Shown here in pieces: positions 30,232-39,850 of a stretch of 64,000 bases of DNA. The notes beneath the pieces were generated by a model. It did not search any database. It was given only the letters and a program-made list of their open reading frames with translations, and was not told the origin of the DNA. The first letter of the stretch is position 1. Each line of letters starts with the position of its first letter. The stretch is from positions 4,181,979-4,245,978 of the forward strand of contig NC_059388.1 in the NCBI RefSeq assembly GCF_019703515.2. Direction: 5' to 3'. The position numbers were made by a program, and so were the translations under genes. The DNA is from Myxocyprinus asiaticus. Lineage: Eukaryota; Chordata; Actinopteri; Cypriniformes; Catostomidae.

Positions 30232-30958
30232 ATGCCTTTCCGATTGTGTGTTATTCCTGGTTGTGGTTGTTATCTCTCAACTTCGGATGGTCATGATCGC
30301 TGTCTTTCATGTCTGGGCGCGACCCACATGGAGGCAGCGTTTGTGAATTGTTCATGTTCTCACTGCGAGAACATAACCATGGCAACGTTGCGGTTGCAGC
30401 TTGCTTTCGTGAGAAAGCGGCTCCCCGCCTCTGTCCTTCTACCTACGGGTATGAGGCCAGCACGGCTAGCACCGGGGGTGATTTGGGGACCCCAGTGGGA
30501 TCGTCTCCGCCGGGTATCCCCCCGCGGACCTCCCATTCCCAGCATGCTCGTCTGCCCCAATCGGGCTTCCGGATGAGTTCGCCGGCTCATCTCACGGCGA
30601 GTCTGGCTTCTTGTTCGGAGCCCGCGGAGATGATGAGATCACGAGCGCAGCATCGGAGAGCTGGCTTGTCCAGTCGGACGCAGAAGCCTCAGCTGGGCTT
30701 CCCCCTTCAGGGACGATCGCCCAGTCACAGGCCGATGCCAAAATGACGGACATGCTTTCCCGTGCGGCCGCGAGCGTCAGGTTAGAGTGGAACCCTCCAC
30801 TCTCCCCTGAACCCTCGTGGCTTGATGATTGGTTTCTGGGCTCGTGGCGCCACTCAAAGAAGCCGCCTCCGATGTGGCAGTCTCCACGGGTTACGAGGAC
30901 AGGCCTCTTCCTCCCCTGTCACAGGCTGTTCCGGGGGTGGTCACAAGGAGCCAGGTAA
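30232..30958 (+). pseudogene. DIRS gag-like ORF, frameshifted
   Basis: Starts MPFRLCVIPGCGCYLSTSDG with a cysteine/histidine cluster (GHDRCLSCLGATH), typical of DIRS gag-like proteins. The frame then changes at about 30400-30420 and again at about 30610-30640. The third segment has EITSAASESWLVQSD and MLSRAAASVRLEWNPPLSPE, segments that are normally in the same frame as the start. Each piece is recognisable but no single frame spans them. Gag-like proteins package the element RNA. Confidence 0.7.
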
Positions 30959-30960
30959 GT

Positions 30961-32917
30961 GCTTCGATGTCCCTAGACTCAGCACGGCCACGACGTGCTG
31001 TGGCACCTTGTGCTCCGCCCCGCCGCGAGGCCCCACCTGCCGGTACGTCTGACGATGTTGTGCCCTTGGTCCCCCTCATGCAGAATTTGGATGCGTGGCT
31101 CGCACTTTCCAATCCGTCGCGATGGCTGATCCGGACCGTCCGACTCGGCTACGCGATTCAGTTCACCAGGCGCCCGCCCAGGTTCAGCGGTATTCACTTC
31201 ACCTTGGTCAAGGGAAATGCCACCACCCTGCGCGCGGAGATCGCTATCCTTCTACGGAAGGATGCGATAGAACCTGTCCCTCCAGCCGAGATGCAGAAAA
31301 GGTTGTACAGCCCCTACTTCATCATACCGAAAAAAGGCGGTGGGTTACACAGACTCCCGTTCAAGATGTTGATGCAAAAACGCATTCTGGCGAGCGTCCG
31401 TCATCAAGATTGGTTCGCGGCGGTAGACCTGAAGGATGAAGGATGTGTACTTCCACGTCTCGATCCTTCCTCGACACAGACCCTTCCTGCTGTTCACGTT
31501 CTAGGGTCAGGCGTATCAGTACAAAGTCCTCCCTTTCGGCCTGTCCCTGTCTCCTTGTGTCTTTACGAAGATCGTGGAGGCTGCCCTTGCCCCGTTAAGG
31601 GAGGTGGGCATTCACATTCTTAACTATCTCGATGACTGGCTAATCCTAGCTCACTCTCGAGACATGTTGTGCGCACACAGGGACCTGGTGCTCTCACACC
31701 TCAGCCAACTAGGGCTTCGGGTCAACTGGGAAAAGAGCAAGCTCCTCCCGGTTCAGAGCATCTCTTTTCTCGGATTGGAGTTGGACTCAGTCTCCTTGAC
31801 GGCGTGCCTTACGAACGAGAGCGCCCAGTCGGTGCTGGCCTGTTTGAAGGCGTTCAAACAGGGAACAGCGGTTCCACTGAAACTCTTTCAGAGGCTCCTG
31901 GGGAATATGGCGTCCTCGGCGGTGGCCACCCTGCTCGGGTTGATGCATATGAGGCCGCTTCAGCACTGGCTCCAGACTCGAGTCCCGAGATGGGCATGGT
32001 GCCACGGGACACGTCGCGTGGCCATCACGTCGGTCTGTCACCGTCTTTTCAGCCCTTGGACCGACCTCTTGTTTCTACGAGCAGATGTTCCTCTAGAACT
32101 GGTCTCCAGGTGCATCGTGGTCATGACAGACGCCTCCAAAATGGGCTGGGGCGCTGTTTGCAATAGGCACGCAGCCGCCGGCCTCTGGATGGGCCTGCGA
32201 CTGCATTGGCACATCAACTGCCTCAAGTTGTTGGCAATTCTGCTCGCCCTGCGGAGATTCCGGCCATTGATCCAGGGCAAGCACGTGTTAGTTCGGACAG
32301 ACAACACAGCAACGGTAGCATATGTCGACCGCCAAGGCGGTCTGCACTCTCATTGTATGTCACAACTAGCCTGCCATCTCCTCCTCTGGAGTCAGCAGTA
32401 CTTCAAGTCGTTGCGAGCCACTCACATCCCGGGCAACCTCAACACTACAGTGGACACGCTGTCATGGCAGATTATCCTCAGGGGAGAGTGGAGACTCCAC
32501 CCTCAGGTGGTCCAGCTGATTTGGAGTCAATTCGGACAGGCACAGGTGGACCTGTTCACCTCCCAAGAATCCTCTCACTGCCCGCTCTGGTACGCCCTTA
32601 CCGAGGCTCCCCTCTGCATAGATGTGCTGGCACACAGCTGGCCCCCTGGCCTATGCAAATATGCATTTCCCCCAGTGAGCCTGCTTGCACAGACCCTGTG
32701 CAAGGTCAGGGAGGATGAGGAGCAGGTCGTCTTGGTAGCACCCTACTGGCCCACCCAGACATGGTTCTCGGACCTCACGCTCCTCGCGACAGCTCCCCCC
32801 TGGCGAATTCCCCTGAGGAAGGACCTTCTTTCTCAGGGACGGGGCACCCTCTGGCACCCGCGCCCAGACCTCTGGAATCTTCATGTCTGGCCCCTGGATG
32901 GGACGCGGAAGACCTAA
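30961..32917 (+). pseudogene. DIRS reverse transcriptase-RNase H, broken
   Basis: RT starts near 31150 (IQFTRRPPRFSGIHFTLVKG, KDAIEPVPPAEM, YSPYFIIPKKGGGL). Right after the GGG stretch about 14 residues of the usual motif are absent, then LPFKMLMQKRIL and WFAAVDLKD (motif A Asp) follow, and the frame is lost near 31430. It resumes in a new frame at 31574 with ILNYLDDWLILAHS, the catalytic YLDD at residues 18-21 of that 447-codon segment. The RNase H has VMTDASKMGWGAV (Asp) and RTDNTATVAYVDRQGG (Asp), but the conserved Glu segment reads INCLKLLAI: the expected Glu is Lys (codon 32225-32227). RNase H and RT are therefore both inactivated. Confidence 0.88.
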
Positions 32918-33060
32918 GCGGTCTACCCCCCACGGTGGTAGACACGATCACTTAAGCTAGGGCCCCCTCTACGAGGCACCTGTATGCCTTTAAGTGCCGT
33001 CTGTTTGCTAAGTGGTGTTCTTCCCGACACGAAGACCCCCAGAGATGCGCAGTCGGATCA

Positions 33061-33918
33061 GTGCTTTCCTTCATGCAGGAGAGGCTGGAAGGGAGGCTGT
33101 CCCCTTCCACCTTGAAGGTGTACGTTGCCGCAATAGCAGCACACCATGACGCAGTCGACGGTAAGTCCTTAGGGAAGCACGACCTGATCATCAGGTTCCT
33201 AAGAGGTGCCAGGAGGCTGAATCCCTCCAGACCGTGCCTCGTTCCCTCATGGGACCTCTCCGTAGTTCTTCAGGGTCTACAGAGAGCCCCCTTTGAGCCT
33301 TTGCAGTCAGCTGAGCTTAAGGCACTCTCCTTGAAGACTGCCCTCCTAACTGTGCTCACTTCCATCAAGAGGGTAGGTGACCTGCAAGCATTCTCTGTCA
33401 GCGAAACGTGCCTGGAGTTCGGTCCGGGTTACTCTCACTTGATCCTGAGACCCCGACCGGGCTATGTGCCCAAGGTTCCCACCACACCTTTTAGGGACCA
33501 GGTGGTGAACCTGCAAGCGCTGCCCCAGGAGGCAGACCCAGCCCTGTTGTTGCAGTGTCCGGTGCGCGCTTTACGCATCTATTTGGGTCACACGCAGAGC
33601 TTTAGAATCTCTGAGCAGCTCTTTGTCTGCTTTGGTGCACAGCGGAAAGGAAGCGCTGTCTCCAAGCAAAGGATCGCCCACTGGCTCATTGACGCCATAA
33701 CTATGGCATATCTCACCCAGAACATGCCACCCCCAGTAGGGCTACGAGCCCATTCTACCAGAGGTGTAGTGGCTTCCTGGGCCCTGGCCAGAGGTGCCTC
33801 TCTAACAGACATTTGCAGAGCAGCGGGCTGGGCAACACCCAACACCTTTGCAAGGTTCTACAACCTCCAGGTGGAACCGGTTTCATCCCAGGTAGTGGCA
33901 CGTAACACAAGTGGATAA
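33061..33918 (+). CDS. DIRS tyrosine recombinase (open frame)
   Basis: This enzyme would insert the circular element DNA by strand exchange through a catalytic tyrosine. The frame from 33061 (a GTG; no good ATG) is about 285 codons. In the same frame, the coding sequence clearly extends upstream to about 32956 (…STRHLYAFKCRLFAKW), after a TAA at 32953, so the native start was probably farther up, or the protein was made by a frame change from RT-RNase H. Catalytic residues are all present: Arg104 in SIKRVGDL, His231 and Arg234 in HSTRG, Trp257 in AAGWAT and Tyr267 in FARFYNL. The N-terminal core-binding segment contains RLSPSTLKVYVAAIAAHHDA. No stop is seen. Confidence 0.88.
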   Translation: MLSFMQERLEGRLSPSTLKVYVAAIAAHHDAVDGKSLGKHDLIIRFLRGARRLNPSRPCLVPSWDLSVVLQGLQRAPFEPLQSAELKALSLKTALLTVLTSIKRVGDLQAFSVSETCLEFGPGYSHLILRPRPGYVPKVPTTPFRDQVVNLQALPQEADPALLLQCPVRALRIYLGHTQSFRISEQLFVCFGAQRKGSAVSKQRIAHWLIDAITMAYLTQNMPPPVGLRAHSTRGVVASWALARGASLTDICRAAGWATPNTFARFYNLQVEPVSSQVVARNTSG

Positions 33919-34673
33919 GCCCGGGATAGCCGGCCGGGTGTATTGCTTGCACATAGCGCCTTCCACCTCCCTTGGAGCTGAAGACGTGTGCCATTAATTC
34001 CCAGTAGTGTTCACAAACTTTGTTCCCTGGTTGACTTCCTCCGAGCCCTGTGGCAGTCAAGTTTTCAGAGAAACTCGCTGCCGGCCCAGTACACGTGCTA
34101 ATTAAGAGTCCTGTTCTGGGGTAGGTGCTCCGCATGTGGCGGTTTCCTGTAAGGCTAACCCCATGCGATATATATCTTCCGCTAGTTCATTTCCCTGTTG
34201 GCAAACTGCATCTTCCTTGGGCAGAGCCCCTCTGTCCCAGTCTCCATGTTTGTAGTAACTCCTCCCCCATTGGGCAGGATCTACCTTGAAGGCTCTCCAC
34301 ATGGTTGGAAAGACCATGTGACGTATTCTTCCACTTAAATATCCCCCCCTCTCTTTGGGCGAGGTGTGGTCTCCGCGATGTCTTCCCCTTGGGAGGGACT
34401 CCCCCCGACTAGACCTGGCAGCCCATTCAGATATTCCTCCTCCTTTTTTTAGGGAGTGGAAAAAAAGAGGAAAAAAAAGGCCACGACTGGGTTAAGCCGG
34501 TCTCTTTTGGGTAGTCGACTTGTCCCCAAAAAGGGCTGTTCGACACTCATAACTATGTTGGGGGAGGTTACGTGTCGACCTGGTGTGCTGGCTATGAGGC
34601 ACACAGCAGTCTGCCCACCACACACCGCCAGTTCACGTAACACAGGTCAGCCAGTTATGGCATTTCGTATAGG

Positions 34674-34781
34674 GACCCCTAGTGTCACTACATCGACACA
34701 ACGTTGAGTGAGTGACAGATAGGGAATGTCATGGTTATTGTGTAACCTCCATTCCCTGATGGAGGGAACGAGATGTTGTGT
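34674..34781 (+). repeat. internal complementary region of the DIRS element
   Basis: First half (gtgtcactacatcgacacaa, then gagtgagtgacagatagg) is complementary to the extreme left end. Second half (gtcatggtta, then ccattccctgatggagggaa) is complementary to the extreme right end. In DIRS elements this region bridges the ends to allow circle formation during replication. Its position after the recombinase matches. Confidence 0.85.
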
Positions 34782-34833
34782 CCCTCCTGCCACAACGCTG
34801 AACTTCCCGCTGAAATGGCTGGACCTTATATTG

Positions 34834-35055
34834 GCTCCTCGGCATAAAACCTGAATGAGTGGTTGCATACCAGCTCATTTTATACCCGTATGTCCGGGGG
34901 AGTGGCATGCAAATACCATTCGGCAATTTTCATTGGCCTTTTATCAAAAACCAGAGGTGTCTCGGGCTCCCAAGAGTGACCCCTAGTGTCACTACATCGA
35001 CACAACGTCTCGTTCCCTCCATCAGGGAATGGAGTTTACGCAAGTAACCATGACG
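34834..35055 (+). repeat. right inverted terminal repeat of the DIRS element
   Basis: Complementary to the left repeat from 34834 to about 35008, with some substitutions. The last 47 bp (cgttccctccatcagggaat... to catgac) are not in the left repeat but are complementary to the internal region, as in DIRS1. Confidence 0.85.
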
Positions 35056-35520
35056 TTTTCCTGCCTTGTCCTCTGACTCAAAGAATTGCCCTGAATAGCC
35101 AAAACTCCACCTTCCGCAACAAAATAGTATTATATCTGTATTTCAATCGGGTCAATTCTCTGAGGCCATCAGATGACATCCGGCGCTTCAGCTCTGCCTC
35201 GGCGATTTTAATATTCCTTTCCAACTCCACGAGTTCTTTTGCTTTTAATTTTTTGGTGAATGAGGCATACTGTATGATCCGGCCCCTAAGAACCACCTTA
35301 AGGGCCTCCCAAGCCACGCCCACAGAATACTGAGGACCAGTTGTTCTCCATATAAACATTGATTTCAGCCTTTAACATTTGTTGGAATTCAGGATTTTGT
35401 AAAAGGGATACATTAAAGCGGCAACTATATGATTTCCTTTTCTCCGTATGTGGCAACACCTCTAAACTCACCAGGGCATGATCAATTGGCGTCCATCCCT
35501 CTAAATTCAAACAGTCCATG
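35056..35520 (-). pseudogene. L1-like ORF2 copy A, endonuclease-RT linker
   Basis: The sequence resumes here beyond the DIRS insertion. Two overlapping minus-strand frames encode DHALVSLEVL (end of the AP-endonuclease, with its Asp-His), then MENNWSSVF, VAWEALKVVLRGRIIQYASF and ELTRLKYRYNTILLRKVEFW, the linker before the RT. Everything upstream in the endonuclease, including its Asn and Glu residues, is missing: 35520 joins directly to the inter-ORF region. This is an older deletion not linked to the DIRS insertion. Confidence 0.8.
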
Positions 35521-36197
35521 TACGCCTACAAGAGCCCCCATGACAACTTTGCCGTTGGATTGCTCAAGTCTGGTGTTACTATACAAATTTTGTGAGACAG
35601 AATTACACAACATAAGATAATCTATAAAACAAACTCCAGACAATATGCGGAATAAACACAAAGAACGTGTAGATTCATCCACATAACTGTCCCGAAGATG
35701 TGTTATTCTACAAAATAAACTCCAGCCTCTAGGCGGAACCAGCACAAAAAAAAAAGGGAAAAAAAAGGGGGAAAAAAAGGAAAATGTTGCTCAGTTACTC
35801 GGAATATCAAACGAATGTTCAGTGAACCGGCCCATTCGGCTGCTACATGAGTGCAACAACTGACCTAATCACTCCAATAACTTGTGATAAATACTCCACA
35901 AAACAAACTCCAGCCTATAGGAGCCACAAGCACAAAGAACATGCAGATTCATCCACACAACTGTCCCGAAGATGTGTTATTCTACAAAACAAAATCCTGC
36001 CACTAGGCGGAACCAGCACAAAAAGAAACGAAAAGGAGCTCAGTTTCCTCGGACAGTCGAGTTAATGTTCAGTGAGTTTGTCCATTCGGCTGCAGTGTGA
36101 GTACCACAAAATAACTTCATCCATTGACTTTATGAAGGATATCCTTAGCATCTATTATCAATTTGGCCGGGAACATCAGTGTAAAAGCGACCTTCCG

Positions 36198-36885
36198 TTA
36201 ATGTAAGAGTTTCTTGCATTCCTTGAATCGATCACGTTTCTCTATTGTCGAATTCGCAAAGTCTGGGAACAAGAAAATGCTGTGGTTCTTCCAAGAAAGC
36301 CTTCCTTTACTCCTCGCCTCACTTAACACGAGATCTTTATCGGATGATCTCAGAAATTTGGCCAGAATTGATCGGGGCCTGCCTCCCTCAGCGGATCGCC
36401 GAGCCGGATCCCTGTGAGCTCGCTCGATTTCCAGCTTATGGCCTATTATGTCGAGCAGACTCGGAAAGAGCCCATCCAGGAATTTCACCATATCCTGTTC
36501 CTCTGCTCCCTCCGGGACACCCATGATAAGGATGTGATTCCACCAGCTACGGTTCTTCAAGTTCTCCCAGATGCACTCATAATTAGCAGCTAATTACCTC
36601 TCCGATGACTCTAGATAATCGATCCGTTTCTCGACATCACCCACTCTTGTAACCACCTCAGTGAATTTCGTCTCCATGGCAGTGATCGATCGACATATTA
36701 CAGCAAGATCCTCCAAGTCAGCATTGCCGACATGTTCAACAAATCTCGCCAAATTTCCCGCACTTCCCCTACTAGATCGGCTCCTTGGCTCACGGCCTGG
36801 TGCTCGGGGGTGTCAGCTTGAGCATGTAAGTGTCTTTTAATATCTCCAGAGCCCAAGGAGTTTGAATTCATTGACATATTGTCCT
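36198..36885 (-). pseudogene. L1-like ORF1 copy A
   Basis: ORF1 protein is the RNA-binding chaperone partner of ORF2. The minus-strand 36560-36198 frame gives the RRM-like core (ILIMGVPEGAEEQDMVKFLD, RPRSILAKFLRSSDKDLVL, WKNHSIFLFPDF, RFKECKKLLH). Upstream, near 36885-36600, a different frame starts MSMNSNSLGSGDIKRHLHAQ and runs through the presumed coiled coil with frame breaks and stops. Similar to copy B ORF1 in every part. Confidence 0.82.
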
Positions 36886-37005
36886 CCTAGAACAGTTATG
36901 GAACAGAGTGTATCGAATATCACCAGTTTATGACATTAATAGTATTAAAACTAGCAAAGTGCACAGAGCTCGCCTTTCACACGTCCGAACCTTGCATAGC
37001 GTCCA

Positions 37006-38361
37006 TGTTCCGTGTGTAGTTGAAAATGGAAAGTGGAGAAGATAAGTCGCTGAAAGAGAAGCCTCCTGTTTCATTCAAGTCTTTGTTTGGGAACATTTTC
37101 TATTTGCAGTCAATTACAACAGTGACTGTCAAAAAGTGTTGACAAAACAGTCACTGTTTGCAGACATTGCTCGATGCAAGTGCCATAAACTCACAGCAGT
37201 TTTTTGAATATGATGCCATCAGCGACATCACCCAAGTATAAATAGTGTGCAGCACGCAGAGAAGAGATTTCTCACCAATAGTTGATAACATACTGTATTT
37301 TAACCCCTGGTTTATGCTGATCTCCTGTGGTGTAAATTAGTACAAATACTTTATTACTGAACTCAAGTTTAAGCTCAAAGCCGTGAACCTCTATGTTATG
37401 GGCTGTATACGCAAAAACAAGAATAACAGGAACTGAGAGTCAGTCAAATAAAATGCAAGATATTATTTAGTTTGCCTGCAAGTCTGTGAGTTCTGTGCAC
37501 ATGCTTGACTTATAGGGAACAAGCTTGAAGATGGTGAGCTTTGACTCAGAAACACTGAATTCAGCATGTTTCTTAGAGAACATGCGGTGCACTCCTATTA
37601 GGCTAATCGTATTAGTGATCAACAGATAAGGGTTTTTCAATGTCTATTCATAAACCAGTATGAATGTCAATAAAATAATTGATTAAAATGGTTATATTTA
37701 ATATATTAGTGTTCATTACAAAGCAGGAAATGAGAAAATGCATATTCTTTGGAGTGTAGGAGCTTTAGAAATGGCTATAATTTATCTTAACATGAATATT
37801 AATAGTAATAAAAGTATGTCATTATATCAAATTGTGTTATGGATATGGGATTGTTTATTTTGCGCTCCGTTATGTTTTAGTAGTTTAGAAAAAAATATTT
37901 TAAAAAAATAAATTAAGACAAGGAAGTTTAAAGGATATTTAAATGTGATCAATGCTAAAGGCTAGTCTCAGTCTCAGACAGCATGGAATACCCACAGACC
38001 ATTCCCATCAAGCATGATGCATAATTGCAGCAAAAATGGCAAGAGCTGGCAGAAAAACCATTCTGATTGGCTGGCTGCTATTGGCAACTCTTTTGAGACA
38101 GGGGCGCACAGGTTTTTTGATCAGTTTATCAGATAAAGTTTTGTTTAAAAGTTACCAGGCTGCTACAATGAGCATCTTCGAGGAAGAACTAATCGAAAAA
38201 CTATTTAGGTAATCCATTTATTATGGGGCGTAGCCCAGGATATTTTCTGGATAACCCGAGGCACAAGAGTGGCACAAGAGTGAAAGTCAGTTAATAATTC
38301 ATTAGAAAATAGTAACGATTATTTAGAGCAGTAGCTCCCAAACTGGATGCAGAGTACTTTC
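37006..38361. other. gene-free AT-rich interval
   Basis: No coding region, RNA gene or named repeat recognised. AT-rich, with no long tandem repeats. Possibly single-copy intergenic DNA. Confidence 0.45.
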
Positions 38362-39055
38362 AGTTCTGCTTTCACACTTGGTTCAATTGCTTGGACTGAA
38401 CCCGAGTTCGTTACCTCCCAATCCTGCTGTCCACGCTGGTCTGTGTTCACATCATATTTTTTGGGCCAAACCGCAATCCAATTATGTCATCAACATGAGT
38501 ACAAGCGGCAGCTGTTTACCACTGTAACTAGGTAACAACTTGAGAAGACGTCACAGTTTTAAGTATTAAAGTTTGGCTTTACCACAAAAACTTGCCATGC
38601 ACAGAACAACACTTGTTTGTCTCCCGCGGATCCAATGAATGTGCAATGATGTGACGAATATTAGCGTTTGTCTGCCTCAAAAGCCCGCGGATGCATTGCA
38701 AGAGATGTGAAGAATGTGAGCTGCTCTCTGAGAGTGGTGTATTTGGACACAAACAGGTATGATAAATGCATTATACCACAATAAATGCGATCGCGAGCCT
38801 GCAAAGACGCGAATTATACGTCATTACGAGTGGTTAACTTCCGTGATTTGGTAAGATGGTGTTCATATCAGCAGCGAACCACACCAGAGTTCACATGAAC
38901 CGTACCCCAGACCACCTTTTCAAGCAGACCCAGGTGCAGTTTGCAGGTGCGCACCCGAGTTCTGAAAACATCGTTCACATTATCCAAACAAACTGAACTT
39001 TGATGTCATTCGACCCCGGTATGCCCAAAAGTGCCAGTGTGAAAGCACCCTCTAT
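38362..39055. repeat. MITE, ctttcacact-ended family, copy 1
   Basis: The left end carries gctttcacacttggttcaat; the right end carries gccagtgtgaaagcaccctc, giving facing ctttcaca/tgtgaaag termini about 690 bp apart. The interior has aaccgta, ccgagttc and similar motifs shared in part with copy 2. No transposase. Confidence 0.6.
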
Positions 39056-39104
39056 GTACTATAGAAATCTGTGACTAGGGGCCGCTGTTTAGTAAATGTG
39101 AGTG

Positions 39105-39850
39105 TTAGGGGGCTTTCACACTGGGCAGCTTTGCTGCGGTCCGATTCCGAGTGCCATTGTTCCCGGTGCCCCCCGCAGCTTTGGTCTGGTTTCACACTCA
39201 CTTGATTCTATCAACCCTGGTCCATTTGCGTTCATCTTACGTCATCACAAACACGCATGGATAACACAATGCGACTCATCATACTTTTTGTTTTTTTTGT
39301 TATTTTGGTGCCATTATGCACAGCAGAGTGAACAACAACTGCGTATATGTGCGCTTCATGTTGTAACTCATCAAATGTCCTGGGGAAGGCGGCTTGCTGC
39401 TGCTCGCAAACGGCGTTTTTTGAGGAGACAGCTGATTTCAAGGAATTAATTTGCATCTTTGTTTACACTGCACGCTTACGCTCGTGTCCAAGGTGAAGTT
39501 ATCGCCATTGTCATCTCCTATTATACCCTATATTTATAACCTATAATAGTATTTATATATAGTATTTATAAGGTGTATAGATAGATAGATAGATGTCGTC
39601 ATCGGCTAAAACGCATGCACAGGTTACTTTACTTCCTGAACGAGTGCACACCTGAGTCCGAGTTGCTTTCACATTCACGCGAATCGCGCTACAGTTCCAT
39701 TGCAACCGAACTCAGACCACCTCCTACAGGTAGTCTCGGGTTCGGTACCGCGGTGCGCTCCCCGGTCCGCATGACAGCTTTCACATTACCAATTTTTCAT
39801 GCGAACCGTGCTGTGTTTCATCTAAACTGCTAGTGTGAAAGCACCCTTAA
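39105..39850. repeat. MITE, ctttcacact-ended family, copy 2
   Basis: Termini gggggctttcacact (39108-39122) and agtgtgaaagcaccc (39832-39846) are inverted. Flanking tetranucleotides are ttag (39105-39108) and ttaa (39847-39850), near a TTAA duplication. A 115-codon frame inside (39102-39449) shows no known domain; it is likely incidental. It lies about 50 bp from copy 1, in the same orientation. Confidence 0.65.

Larger units (their letters stand above)
29793..35055 (+). mobile_element. DIRS-type tyrosine recombinase retrotransposon, nested in L1 copy A
   Basis: Inverted terminal repeats flank a gag-RT/RNase H-tyrosine recombinase coding region, and an internal complementary region near the 3' end is made of sequences complementary to both outer ends. 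This is the DIRS1 architecture; such elements integrate as circles using the recombinase rather than an integrase. The L1 sequence resumes without duplication on both sides (…agccagaag | ttccctat and catgacg | ttttcctg), as expected because DIRS elements make no target duplication. About 5.26 kb. The gag and RT are broken by frameshifts; the recombinase is open. Confidence 0.92.
27180..37005 (-). mobile_element. L1-like LINE copy A, split by a SINE and a DIRS element
   Basis: On the minus strand it starts near 37005 (gttcggacgtgtgaaaggcg), matching the 5' end of copy B at about 52870. Then come ORF1 (36885-36198), an inter-ORF region (36197-35520) and ORF2 fragments (35519-35056, resuming 29792-27340), and it ends at C-rich sequence near 27185. 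The DIRS element interrupts ORF2 within the codons GKLLARY. The element lacks the N-terminal part of the endonuclease and has several internal deletions. About 4.3 kb of L1-like sequence remains. Confidence 0.85.

Noticed and set aside
30829..31623. A single protein over 264 codons between gag and RT
   Set aside because: The frame strings together the gag end, a linker and the RT start and then runs out of frame within RT; it is a piece of the broken DIRS pol.
39102..39449. 115-codon frame inside MITE copy 2
   Set aside because: Starts in the MITE terminus; no transposase motif; probably incidental.
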